A stretch of 64,000 nt of DNA from Lachnospiraceae bacterium (GTDB taxonomy: Bacteria > Bacillota > Clostridia > Lachnospirales > Lachnospiraceae), in NCBI GenBank assembly GCA_910575775.1, contig CAJTEY010000008.1, positions 1-64,000 on the forward strand. Direction: 5' to 3'. A program made the translations under genes and the position numbers. Under the pieces are notes generated by a model that ran no database searches, was not told where the DNA came from, and worked only from the letters and a program-made list of their open reading frames with translations. This document shows, in pieces, positions 49,039 through 57,064 of the stretch. The first letter of the stretch is position 1. Every line of letters starts with the position of its first letter.

Positions 49039-49971
49039 ATGCCGGCAGATGTAGAAACAATGTTTTATGTAAGGGAGAAACCGTGGCACGGGTTAGGCAC
49101 GGTGGTCATGGAAGCGCCAACGTCAGCGGAGGCGCTGCGTCTTGCGGGGCTTGACTGGAAGGTGGTGCAGGAGCCTGTGTATACGGGCTATAACGAAATG
49201 GTGAAGGGTTATAAGGCAAATGTGCGCAGTTCCGACAGGAAGGTGCTGGGAGTGGTATCCGACCGTTACAAAGTGGTACAGAACGTGGATGCATTCAGCT
49301 TTACCGATGCACTGCTGGGGAAGGGTGTCCGCTATGAGACTGCCGGGTCGCTGCAGGAGGGGAGGAAGGTCTGGCTCCTGGCAAGGCTCCCGAGGGAATA
49401 TATCATCGCCGGGGAGCGGATCAGCCCCTATCTGGTGTTCAGCAACACCCATGACGGTTCCGGCTCCGTGAAAGTGGCTGTTACCCCAGTAAGGGTGGTG
49501 TGCAATAATACGCTGAACCTTGCACTGGATACCGCAAGGCGGAGTTTCAGCATGATCCACACAGGAAATATCCATGATAAGATACAGGAGGCAAGGGACA
49601 CGCTCTTCATGGCGGAGAAATACATGGACAGCCTCGGCGCTGAGTTTGAGCAGTTACGCAGGCAGAAGATGACGGATGCGCAGGTAAAGGAATATATCGA
49701 AGTGCTCTTGCCGATGGAAGGGGAACCGTCATCCATCCAGAGCAAAAATATCCTGAAACTGCGCCGGGATATGGAGCGGCGGTATTATGACGCCCCCGAT
49801 CTGCAGAAAGTCGGGAGCAATGCGTACCGCTTTATCAATGCGGTATCCGATTTCGCAACACACAGCGAACCGCTGCGCAGGACGGCAAACTATAATGAGA
49901 ACCTGTTTGCCCGCACGGTGGACGGCAACCCGCTGATCGATAAAGCGTACCAGCTTATAAAGGCGGCATAA
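49039..49971 (+). CDS. DUF932 (phage/plasmid-like) protein
   Basis: 310 residues from ATG 49039 (AAGGAGG eight bases upstream; ATG 49033 is too near). PWHGLGTVVMEAPTSAEAL, VSDRYKVVQNVDAF, YLVFSNTHDGSGSVKVAVTPVRVVCNNTL and ALDTARRSFSMIHTGN are the landmarks of DUF932/TIGR03299. Such proteins accompany phage-type recombination genes; the biochemical role is unknown. Confidence 0.85.
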   Translation: MPADVETMFYVREKPWHGLGTVVMEAPTSAEALRLAGLDWKVVQEPVYTGYNEMVKGYKANVRSSDRKVLGVVSDRYKVVQNVDAFSFTDALLGKGVRYETAGSLQEGRKVWLLARLPREYIIAGERISPYLVFSNTHDGSGSVKVAVTPVRVVCNNTLNLALDTARRSFSMIHTGNIHDKIQEARDTLFMAEKYMDSLGAEFEQLRRQKMTDAQVKEYIEVLLPMEGEPSSIQSKNILKLRRDMERRYYDAPDLQKVGSNAYRFINAVSDFATHSEPLRRTANYNENLFARTVDGNPLIDKAYQLIKAA

Positions 49972-50029
49972 ACAGGAAGGGACATTTGATCTTTTGGTCT
50001 CAGGGGAAACAGTATATCACGGGAAAGAT

Positions 50030-50160
50030 AAAGAATAACCAAGGGGTGGCCGGGCGTTATGTCCCGGCTGCCTCTATTCTTTATCTGATGGAAAAACAGC
50101 AGCAGCGTAAAATATCCGGGGAGAATGTACGCTGTTCCCGGGACTGCTGCTGCGGAAGAT
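50030..50160. other. Two consecutive hairpins between DUF932 and YqaJ genes
   Basis: AGGGGTGGCCGGG/CCCGGCTGCCTCT (about 50040-50075, within an AAGAATA...TATTCTT outer pairing) is followed by AGCAGCAG...CTGCTGCT (about 50098-50154, loop with CCGGGG/CCCGGG). They could be a terminator plus an RNA leader for the YqaJ gene. Confidence 0.5.
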
Positions 50161-50206
50161 GATTTTCAGAGGATGTCTGAATGACGAAAAACGGAGGAGG
50201 AACAGC

Positions 50207-51136
50207 ATGTTTGAAAAAATATCACTGGCAGGAGTCAGCAATGCGGAATGGCTCCGCTTAAGGAAAACCGGGATCGGCGGTTCTGACGCAGGGGCGGTCT
50301 GCGGCGTGAATCCCTACAGCAGCGCAATGAAAGTATTTCAGGATAAGACAGGTGAAGCTGTGGAGGAACAGGACAGCGAAGCAGTCCGTATCGGGCATGA
50401 CCTCGAACAGTATGTGGCGGAGCGGTTCACGGAGGCGACGGGATTAAAAGTCCGCCGCTCCAACTTTATGTACCGTAGCATGGAGCACCCATTTATGATC
50501 GCGGATGTGGACAGGCTGGTCATCGGGGAAGACGCCGGGCTGGAATGCAAGACAGCCAGCGCCTACAATGCGGACAAGTGGTCCGACGGGGACATCCCTC
50601 TCCACTATGTGATGCAGTGTTACCACTACATGGCGGTCACGGGAAAGCGGGTATGGTATATAGCGGCGCTGATACTGGGGCAGGGATTTGTCTACAGAAG
50701 GCTGGAATGGGATGACGACCTGATCGGACGGCTCATAGATGTGGAAGGGGCTTTCTGGAATAACCATGTGGTGAAAGGGACCATGCCGCCGCCGGATGGG
50801 AGCAGAGCCTGCGATGAGGTGATAGAGAAGTATTTTGGCAGCGCAAAGCCCGGCGGGACAGTGTCCCTTGCCGGGTTTGACGGGAAACTGGAGCGGCGCA
50901 GGACGATCCTTAAGGAGATCGCGGAACTGGAAACGGAGAAGAAACAGATCGAGCAGGAAGTGAAGCTGGCGATGGGGGAGCATGAACTGGCGGTGAGCGG
51001 GAACTACCGTGTCTCATGGGGCAACGTTGATTCCACAAGGCTCGACACGAAACGGATCAAAGCGGAGCGGCCGGAAATCTATGCGGATTATGCCACCGTG
51101 TCCCACTGCAGGCGGTTTGAGGTAAAAGCGGCGTAA
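50207..51136 (+). CDS. YqaJ-family viral-type recombinase exonuclease
   Basis: 309 residues from the ATG with GGAGGAACAG upstream. WLRLRKTGIGGSDAGAVCGVNPYSSAMKVFQDKTG, RIGHDLEQYVAERFTEATG, MIADVDRLV and AGLECKTASAYNADKW are the conserved lambda-exonuclease-fold motifs (catalytic Glu/Asp/Glu-x-Lys) of YqaJ. It makes 3' single strands for the annealing protein encoded next. The C-terminal part is a coiled coil plus a small domain. Confidence 0.85.
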   Translation: MFEKISLAGVSNAEWLRLRKTGIGGSDAGAVCGVNPYSSAMKVFQDKTGEAVEEQDSEAVRIGHDLEQYVAERFTEATGLKVRRSNFMYRSMEHPFMIADVDRLVIGEDAGLECKTASAYNADKWSDGDIPLHYVMQCYHYMAVTGKRVWYIAALILGQGFVYRRLEWDDDLIGRLIDVEGAFWNNHVVKGTMPPPDGSRACDEVIEKYFGSAKPGGTVSLAGFDGKLERRRTILKEIAELETEKKQIEQEVKLAMGEHELAVSGNYRVSWGNVDSTRLDTKRIKAERPEIYADYATVSHCRRFEVKAA

Positions 51137-51199
51137 AGAGCGGGGTAAAGCGGTGTCTGTAATATATTTATAGAAGAATCGCGGTTACAGAAACAGGAA

Positions 51200-51245
51200 A
51201 ACAGGACTGCCGGGGTCTTTGTAAAGGGATTTCCGGCAGTCAGGA
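51200..51245. other. Hairpin upstream of the Rad52-like gene
   Basis: GACTGCCGG pairs with CCGGCAGTC (about 51209-51241) across a 19-nt loop, just before GGAAGGGGAGG and the ATG at 51259. A third structured spacer in this gene cluster. Confidence 0.5.
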
Positions 51246-51258
51246 AGGGGAGGAGAAA

Positions 51259-52017
51259 ATGGATGCAGGAACAGGACAGAAGGATGAAGCGAAAAAGATC
51301 AGGCTCTTAAAAGCGGAGGAGATCGAGTGCAGGGTATCGGTGATAAAAGAAAACGGGCTGAGCCTCCTGCTCTATAAGGACGCGAGGGTTGACCAGCGCA
51401 TCCTCGACGAAACTTTCGGGGCTTTCGGGTGGAAACGGAGCCACCAGAGCATAGAGGGGAACCTTTACTGCACGGTGGAGATTTATGATGAAATAAAAAA
51501 GGAATGGGTGGCGAAACAGGATGTGGGAGCGGCCAGCTATTCGGAGAAGGAGAAAGGGCAGGCGTCGGACAGCTTCAAGAGGGCGTGCTTCAACTGGGGC
51601 ATCGGGCGGGAGCTCTATACTGCCCCGTTCATCTGGATTCAGGGCGATCTGGCAGATATCCAGAAAAAAGGCGACAAGCTCTACTGTAACGACCGTTTTA
51701 AGGTGGCGTCCATCGGATACAATGACAGCCGGGAGATCGTGTCCCTTGTGGTCGTCAACACGAAAGGCGACTGTGTCTATGCGATGCAGGGGTCGGCGGC
51801 ATCCGGGACGGGAAAGAAAAAGGCGGCAAAGAAGAAAACGCCAGAGGCAGCCCTTACTGACAGCCAGATGAGTGACCTGCAGGCGGAGCTTGACAGGACA
51901 GGGGTGGCAATGGAGACGGTGCAGGAGCGGTACAAGATCGGGGAACCGGAGACAATGAGTGAGGCGGTGTATAGGCGGGTGATGGAGGCGCTGGCAAAGA
52001 CGAAGAGCGCGGCGTAG
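51259..52017 (+). CDS. Rad52-like single-strand annealing protein
   Basis: 252 residues. The N-terminal ~140 residues (LSLLLYKDARVDQRILDETFGAFGWKRSHQSIEGNLYCTVEI; ASDSFKRACFNWGIGRELY) match Rad52/Rad22-type phage annealing proteins, including the ArgGluLeu-Tyr motif near the DNA-binding face. A Lys-rich linker and a short C-terminal helical domain follow. With YqaJ it forms a Red-like recombination pair. Confidence 0.8.
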   Translation: MDAGTGQKDEAKKIRLLKAEEIECRVSVIKENGLSLLLYKDARVDQRILDETFGAFGWKRSHQSIEGNLYCTVEIYDEIKKEWVAKQDVGAASYSEKEKGQASDSFKRACFNWGIGRELYTAPFIWIQGDLADIQKKGDKLYCNDRFKVASIGYNDSREIVSLVVVNTKGDCVYAMQGSAASGTGKKKAAKKKTPEAALTDSQMSDLQAELDRTGVAMETVQERYKIGEPETMSEAVYRRVMEALAKTKSAA

Positions 52018-52053
52018 GAATATCATCTGAATTTATGGGAGGAGGAACGTATC

Positions 52054-52617
52054 ATGGCAGGATTATGTGATCTTGTGGAAATACTGGAAAACAACATGGA
52101 GTGTGTGGTGCTGGAAGTGAAGGACGGCGTACAGAAGGAGCTGGTCTGCCTTGGCTGTTTTGACGGCGATGAAACCATGCTCAGGCTGACAAAAGGGGAT
52201 GACCATACATGCACCATATTTTTTGGCGCGGGAAAGTCATGTTCATGGAGTTGGGGGATGTCCGGGCATACGCTGGTGTCGGATTCACTGAAAAAATGCG
52301 GCCGGATGATAGAAAGCTGCATTACCGAGGATTTCGGCATCTATGTCGGGGCTGATACCGAGAAAAGGAAAAAGACGCTGCATATCAGGTCACTGGGGGA
52401 TACGAGAGGCTGCAGGGAAGAGTACAGGCTGCTGTGGTGGGAAAACCGGGAGGAGATCGTCATCCACAGGGACGGCGAATATCTCACACGCATAAACGGG
52501 CTGGAAAATGCGAAGGAATATATGTTCCAGAAAATCAATGTGGAATCTGTCTCGGATATGTATAAGTCGCCGAATACGGGATGCTGTGTCATTGATATTA
52601 ATGGGCGGAGGAAATAA
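52054..52617 (+). CDS. Unknown protein downstream of the recombination pair
   Basis: 187 residues with GGGAGGAGG upstream. Two similar-looking halves can be read: residues ~30-100 and ~105-180 are beta-rich and full of Cys/Trp (CLGCFDGDETML, CTIFFGAGKSCSWSWG; LLWWENREEIVIHRDGEYLTRI). No signal peptide or known motif. It may be a structural or anti-host protein of the element. Confidence 0.5.
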   Translation: MAGLCDLVEILENNMECVVLEVKDGVQKELVCLGCFDGDETMLRLTKGDDHTCTIFFGAGKSCSWSWGMSGHTLVSDSLKKCGRMIESCITEDFGIYVGADTEKRKKTLHIRSLGDTRGCREEYRLLWWENREEIVIHRDGEYLTRINGLENAKEYMFQKINVESVSDMYKSPNTGCCVIDINGRRK

Positions 52618-52717
52618 ACCGTCATCATATGTTTTGAAATCTGTTTTGGCAATGACAGATATGTTATGGTGAAAAACTGCTGCGATTCGTTTGACGGATG
52701 GCAGCAGTAAAAAATAT

Positions 52718-53701
52718 CTATGGTGTGCTATTTTGTTTAAGGCATAATTCCTGTATATGAAGTATTTCTTCGGTACGAGATTTCTGTAGAGTAGTTTCAT
52801 ATTCTTTAAATAAGTCAAGATTTCTGAGCTCAAGAGTTTTGGGATCAATCATTGGGGTGGTGAGATACAACTCCAGAATATCTTTTAATTTTTGAAAGAT
52901 ATCATTTGTCTTAATGCGGGTTAAAAATATTTCTTCGGAGAGTGTGGAAGCTAAATACTGTAAGTTATGTGAAAGCATGGGATCTATTCCAGAGGTAATT
53001 ATTTTGTCAAATTCTGCCAATAGATCAAACAAAGGATCGGGAAAATGTATTTCCAGCCAATAAGTGTATAAATCTTTTCTGATATCAGCCGCTTCAGGAA
53101 GATATTGATTAATTTCTAAATGATTTTCATTATAAAACGATTCAGAAATTTCTAAAACAGTTTTCCTAAAACTGCGCCAAGAGCTTTTTTCCTTTTTTAG
53201 GGAACCAATTATTCCTACAAATAATGGTGCCAAAAATGGTGGCACATAAAGATTATGAATATCAAAGGTATGAATGTGAGAGGGAGCAGGTGTTTTTAAG
53301 CCCAAGATATGATTGAGCTTTTCGTAAGATTTTATAGCAGCATCATCCGTCTCATGTTTGTTAAATAATACTTTCCTATTTAAATCAAAACATAAACAAA
53401 GCGGTAGACGCAGATAGAATACATCGGTATGTAAAGGCAGATTCTTAAATTCAGCATAATTTTGGAAAACGGGATTTTCGCTGGTACGCGTAGAAAATTT
53501 TTTATTTAATAAGTGTATACCCTCATCAAATGTTTTTAATGATATACAGGGAGTATCAGAATTGTTTATTATGTGGCGTAACTTTGTAGAATTTAGGAAA
53601 GCATCTTCAGTATCTGTGGAGTGAAAGAGGTTGCTGAACAATTGAAGAAGTTTCAATTCATTATCATATGTATATTCTTTGATAGCTGTTCGATTTTTCA
53701 T
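52718..53701 (-). CDS. Unknown AT-rich gene, probably leaderless
   Basis: 327 residues from ATG 53701. It is a soluble, helix-rich protein (FSNLFHSTDTEDAFLNSTKL; PPFLAPLFVGIIGSLKKEKSSWRSFRKTVLEISESFY) with no recognised motif. A strong promoter lies just upstream, so that the transcript would start 2-4 nt before the ATG, and no ribosome site exists. The isolated, oppositely oriented, AT-rich gene looks like an independent cargo (morphon) insertion. Confidence 0.55.
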   Translation of the reverse strand: MKNRTAIKEYTYDNELKLLQLFSNLFHSTDTEDAFLNSTKLRHIINNSDTPCISLKTFDEGIHLLNKKFSTRTSENPVFQNYAEFKNLPLHTDVFYLRLPLCLCFDLNRKVLFNKHETDDAAIKSYEKLNHILGLKTPAPSHIHTFDIHNLYVPPFLAPLFVGIIGSLKKEKSSWRSFRKTVLEISESFYNENHLEINQYLPEAADIRKDLYTYWLEIHFPDPLFDLLAEFDKIITSGIDPMLSHNLQYLASTLSEEIFLTRIKTNDIFQKLKDILELYLTTPMIDPKTLELRNLDLFKEYETTLQKSRTEEILHIQELCLKQNSTP

Positions 53702-53709
53702 AAAAAAAT

Positions 53710-53737
53710 AGTATATACATTTTTGGGGATTTGTCAA
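53710..53737 (-). promoter_or_regulatory. Strong promoter directly at the start of the unknown gene
   Basis: On the minus strand TTGACA (53737-53732), 16-bp spacer with TG extension nearby, then TATACT (53715-53710); the ATG begins 8 nt later. This places the transcription start at or within a few bases of the initiation codon. Confidence 0.7.
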
Positions 53738-53990
53738 GAGTAAATTTTCGTGCAAGATTCTTTCCGCTGTAATTCTGTTCGGGGTGTGAGATGATATAGG
53801 TGCAGCAGCTGTGAACAGTTACAAAACGAAAATTATCACGACGACGAGGCCAAGTGACTTTTTGATGGACGTTGCCGAAGAACGCTGAAAATCGATAATT
53901 GGGAATGAAAATATACGGTTTGTCAGGCAATTTAAAAACTAAAGATAGGAGGAAAAATGAACGATAAATAGAGAAAATGTAGATCAAAAT

Positions 53991-55808
53991 TTGAACAGGA
54001 ACCAAGGGCAGGTTCCACAATATCAACCAGCATATAATTTCCCGATAGAACTCCAGAGCCGACTGCAACAGTTGGCTCTGAATGATCCGCAGGAAATGCG
54101 GGAAATTGCACGACATGGCAGATTATTGGAGCGGGAAGCACAAAAAAGTAATTTGCGATGTCAGGAGTTATATATAAAGCAGAAGATGCGTCAGATACAT
54201 GAAGAGATTGTTTTAAAAGAGGATAGCTACTACTACCTCAGATACAACGGAGAAGGAAATGGAATATATTATCGCGAGGTCTTTTCAGCGCAGATTCAGA
54301 ATGTCAAATGCTACAGCTATCATGGTTTGAAGGAAATCATGTGGCAGATTGTCTTAACTGAGAAAAGGACTGGCATAGAGGTTATAAGTCCGCTTTACAC
54401 AGTTGAGGATTTGAGAATGAAGGCAAAATTACAAAGGACGATTTTAGTAGCATATGACTGTTCGGACAGCGCGAAGTGCCGTTCCTTTTTGTGGAACTTT
54501 TTGCAAAAAAAGCTGATAGCTATGTTGAAAGAAACTGAGGTCGTAGAGATACCGTCTAAACCCGGATGGTCTCAGGGCGATCAGGGCAGGCATTTTTGTT
54601 CGATGTCTGATGAAGATACGGGGAAATACACAGATTATATGCGAAATTTCAAAATGCAGCGTTTTGAAAATCTGGATGCGGGAGATACAATATGCTCGTT
54701 GATAGAGAATCTAGAAAAAAATTATAATCAAAAAAACGTTGAAATGCTATTTTTATATCGATTTGGCGCGTTCTTGGGGAGACTGACGGGAAAGCCGTGC
54801 TTTCGGAACGGAATTGTTATCTGGGGTGAGAAAGTGGAAGAGATAGCGCGGTTCTATTTGACTACGATGGAAAATGGAGTAGACACTGTTAATCTGGATT
54901 CTGACAGAATGGGAAAAATCCGCGAAAGAGTATGCGCTTTGCAGGATACACCCGTCATCTTTCTAGTGTATGATCCGGATAACAGATCGGTTCAAAACCG
55001 CCTGCGGGAAGTCATAAGTTGGATGCGGACATCCCGCATTGACGGCAAAAGCGTCAATGCACCGTTTGTGTTCTGCTTTCAGCAGTTTTCGTCGGTGCTT
55101 CCGCTTGATAATATGTTGGTGGTGGATGCATCAAGTATCCGCCTGCCGAAGGACGATCAGATTTTGCTTAAGTTTCAGTGTCTTGTTGTCGAAAGAATCG
55201 AGCAGGCAGGGGAGTTATGGGTGAACGAAATAGCAAACAGATATAATGAATATCTTAAGAAGAGATACGTGGAAGCTGTATCACTGGCAAGGACGGTGAA
55301 AGAGGTGCTATATAAAATGTTCGATGAGCCCGGTATCGATATCATGCATCGCATTAATCTTCGGGAACTGCTAGAAGCTGGAGAAGAGGAGATGAAGAGC
55401 CAGCTTTCCAGAAAAAGCGGGCGACTGTCAGAGATTTTCCGGGAGAAGGTGATTAATCTCGTGGATAAGGGGACAATTCTGGTTGCAGACCGTGATAAAT
55501 CACCAACGATGGACGAATGGAAATACATATATTATGACTCGCAATATTATTATTTTACGGAGAACGTCCTTTGCAAAATAGGGATATGGGCAGAGATTGA
55601 CAGAAAGTCGATTCTTGCGGTGAAGCAGGAGTTAGACAGCCTGTCAATGATCAAAAAGTATAAAGCAATAGGCCGACAAACAGGGGAATTGCATGTGGAT
55701 TTCCGCATATGTAATGCATATGGCGAGCGCAAGGATTTGTCTGGAATAGCTATATTGAGGGAGTTCTGGGATGAGATTGGAGGGATCAAACTCTGGGAGA
55801 GAAGTTGA
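53991..55808 (+). CDS. 605-codon protein coupled to a HerA-like ATPase; start unclear
   Basis: Annotated from TTG 53991, which has no ribosome site. A perfect AGGAGG-AAAA-ATG start lies at 53957 but runs into a stop after four codons; the frames would join if an AT dinucleotide were added in GATAAATAG. Landmarks: VEMLFLYRFGAFLGRLTGKPCFRNGIVIWGEKVEEIARFYL (degenerate P-loop region, about 250-290) and DTPVIFLVYDPDNRSVQNRLREVI (Walker-B-like, about 320-345), suggesting an inactive or divergent ATPase domain. A DUF927-type relationship is possible but unproven. Stop overlaps the ATPase start. Confidence 0.6.
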   Translation: MNRNQGQVPQYQPAYNFPIELQSRLQQLALNDPQEMREIARHGRLLEREAQKSNLRCQELYIKQKMRQIHEEIVLKEDSYYYLRYNGEGNGIYYREVFSAQIQNVKCYSYHGLKEIMWQIVLTEKRTGIEVISPLYTVEDLRMKAKLQRTILVAYDCSDSAKCRSFLWNFLQKKLIAMLKETEVVEIPSKPGWSQGDQGRHFCSMSDEDTGKYTDYMRNFKMQRFENLDAGDTICSLIENLEKNYNQKNVEMLFLYRFGAFLGRLTGKPCFRNGIVIWGEKVEEIARFYLTTMENGVDTVNLDSDRMGKIRERVCALQDTPVIFLVYDPDNRSVQNRLREVISWMRTSRIDGKSVNAPFVFCFQQFSSVLPLDNMLVVDASSIRLPKDDQILLKFQCLVVERIEQAGELWVNEIANRYNEYLKKRYVEAVSLARTVKEVLYKMFDEPGIDIMHRINLRELLEAGEEEMKSQLSRKSGRLSEIFREKVINLVDKGTILVADRDKSPTMDEWKYIYYDSQYYYFTENVLCKIGIWAEIDRKSILAVKQELDSLSMIKKYKAIGRQTGELHVDFRICNAYGERKDLSGIAILREFWDEIGGIKLWERS

Positions 55809-56851
55809 GAGTGGAGTGCGAGGGGATGCAGCTCCATTTACAAATGCAGGGAAACGAGCAACTATCAGCGCTGATAACAGGCAGATCGGGGATGGGAAAA
55901 ACATTTTTGGCTTCTTGCTTGGGGCGTGAGTTGATTGACAAAGGAGAGTCCGTATATCTGATTGATCTTGGTGACAAGTGGAGCCGCGCGGATAAAGAGC
56001 GTCTGATTTCTGCAGGAGCGGTATTTCATTCAGTAGAGAAGGAGGGGATCACACTCCTTTTTCGCGAGAATGCCGAGGTTTGTAAATGCAGTAGGATCAT
56101 AGCCAATGCGCTTGGATTTCGTTCTGCCAATGCAGTTATGGTCTTAAAAAACGCATTCAAGAGGCTGTTATTTGTATGCGGACAGGAGTTTAGCATCGGG
56201 GAACTGAGGGATTATTTGCAAGCCGCCGTAGAAGCGGCACCAGAGGAAAGCGAATGGAAGTTAAAGGTCTATGATAGATTGGATTCTTGCGATGAACTAT
56301 CACAGGTTCGATTCAAAGTGGATGTAGAAATGGAGTTTTCGCCAGACAGTGCCATTTGGGATTTTTCTGGCATGGATGATACCTTTGTGCAACTGTCAGC
56401 GTATCTCATCAGTTTCTGCCTGTTATGCAGGCAGAAACTGAGATTCAGACTTGGAATAACAGGGAACCGATCATTCCTTATTATTGATGAGTTTCAGACT
56501 CTCGATTGCGACCGAAAATCTGTCATCGGGACATGCCTGACAGAAGGGCGGAAGTACGGTCTTGCCTTGATCTTGCTCACGCAGTTTCTTCACGGTAACT
56601 TTTCTGATGCTGTCATCAGCCAGTTTGAGCAGGGAGGATTTCGCTTCTACTTTCGGCTTACCGAAGAGGAGGCGGCAATAGTAAGCAGAGAACTTGTCGG
56701 AAACAGCCAGGAGCGCAGCGTTCTATATCAAAAACTGGTGCAGATTCCGCAAGGACACTGTTTGATGATCGGGAGACATCGTGTCGGAAATAAGGACATG
56801 GTAACAGAGGCGTATCGTTTCGTGGAGATAAAGGACGAGTGGCAGGCATAA
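55805..56851 (+). CDS. HerA/FtsK-superfamily P-loop ATPase
   Basis: 348 residues from TTG 55805 overlapping the previous stop. Walker A ITGRSGMGKTFLASCLGRELID is near residue 25, Walker B SFLIIDEFQTLD near 220, an arginine-finger/sensor region LTEGRKYGLALILLTQFLHGNFSDAVISQFEQGGFRFYF follows, and PQGHCLMIGRHRVG is near the end. This fits the HerA/VirD4/FtsK group of DNA-pumping ATPases, in a minimal one-domain form without membrane helices. It presumably acts with the 605-codon protein. Confidence 0.75.
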   Translation: MRVECEGMQLHLQMQGNEQLSALITGRSGMGKTFLASCLGRELIDKGESVYLIDLGDKWSRADKERLISAGAVFHSVEKEGITLLFRENAEVCKCSRIIANALGFRSANAVMVLKNAFKRLLFVCGQEFSIGELRDYLQAAVEAAPEESEWKLKVYDRLDSCDELSQVRFKVDVEMEFSPDSAIWDFSGMDDTFVQLSAYLISFCLLCRQKLRFRLGITGNRSFLIIDEFQTLDCDRKSVIGTCLTEGRKYGLALILLTQFLHGNFSDAVISQFEQGGFRFYFRLTEEEAAIVSRELVGNSQERSVLYQKLVQIPQGHCLMIGRHRVGNKDMVTEAYRFVEIKDEWQA

Positions 56852-56881
56852 AGTTTAACAAATGCCGAAGGGAGGTAGCTT

Positions 56882-56995
56882 ATGGCAAAAGAAAAAGCGG
56901 AAATTATAGTAAGGATATCACGTATTTTAGCGCAGGAGGAGCAGATATCGAGTGAGGAACTGATTAAGATCATGGAGATCCTGAAGAAATCATAA
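56882..56995 (+). CDS. 37-residue conserved-looking small protein
   Basis: MAKEKAEIIVRISRILAQEEQISSEELIKIMEILKKS, read in two segments as a helix-turn-helix of charged helices, follows GGGAGG at good spacing 30 bp after the ATPase gene and before a terminator. It is the third gene of the ATPase operon. Function unknown. Confidence 0.55.
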   Translation: MAKEKAEIIVRISRILAQEEQISSEELIKIMEILKKS

Positions 56996-57003
56996 GATTA
57001 AAT

Positions 57004-57041
57004 TACTGCGGGCAGGTCATTTAGCCTGCCCGCAAAATTTT
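57004..57041 (+). terminator. Rho-independent terminator
   Basis: TGCGGGCAGG pairs with CCTGCCCGCA around TCATTTAG, then AAATTTT. Confidence 0.8.
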
Positions 57042-57064
57042 ACGTAAAGGAGGGGGAGCATTAG

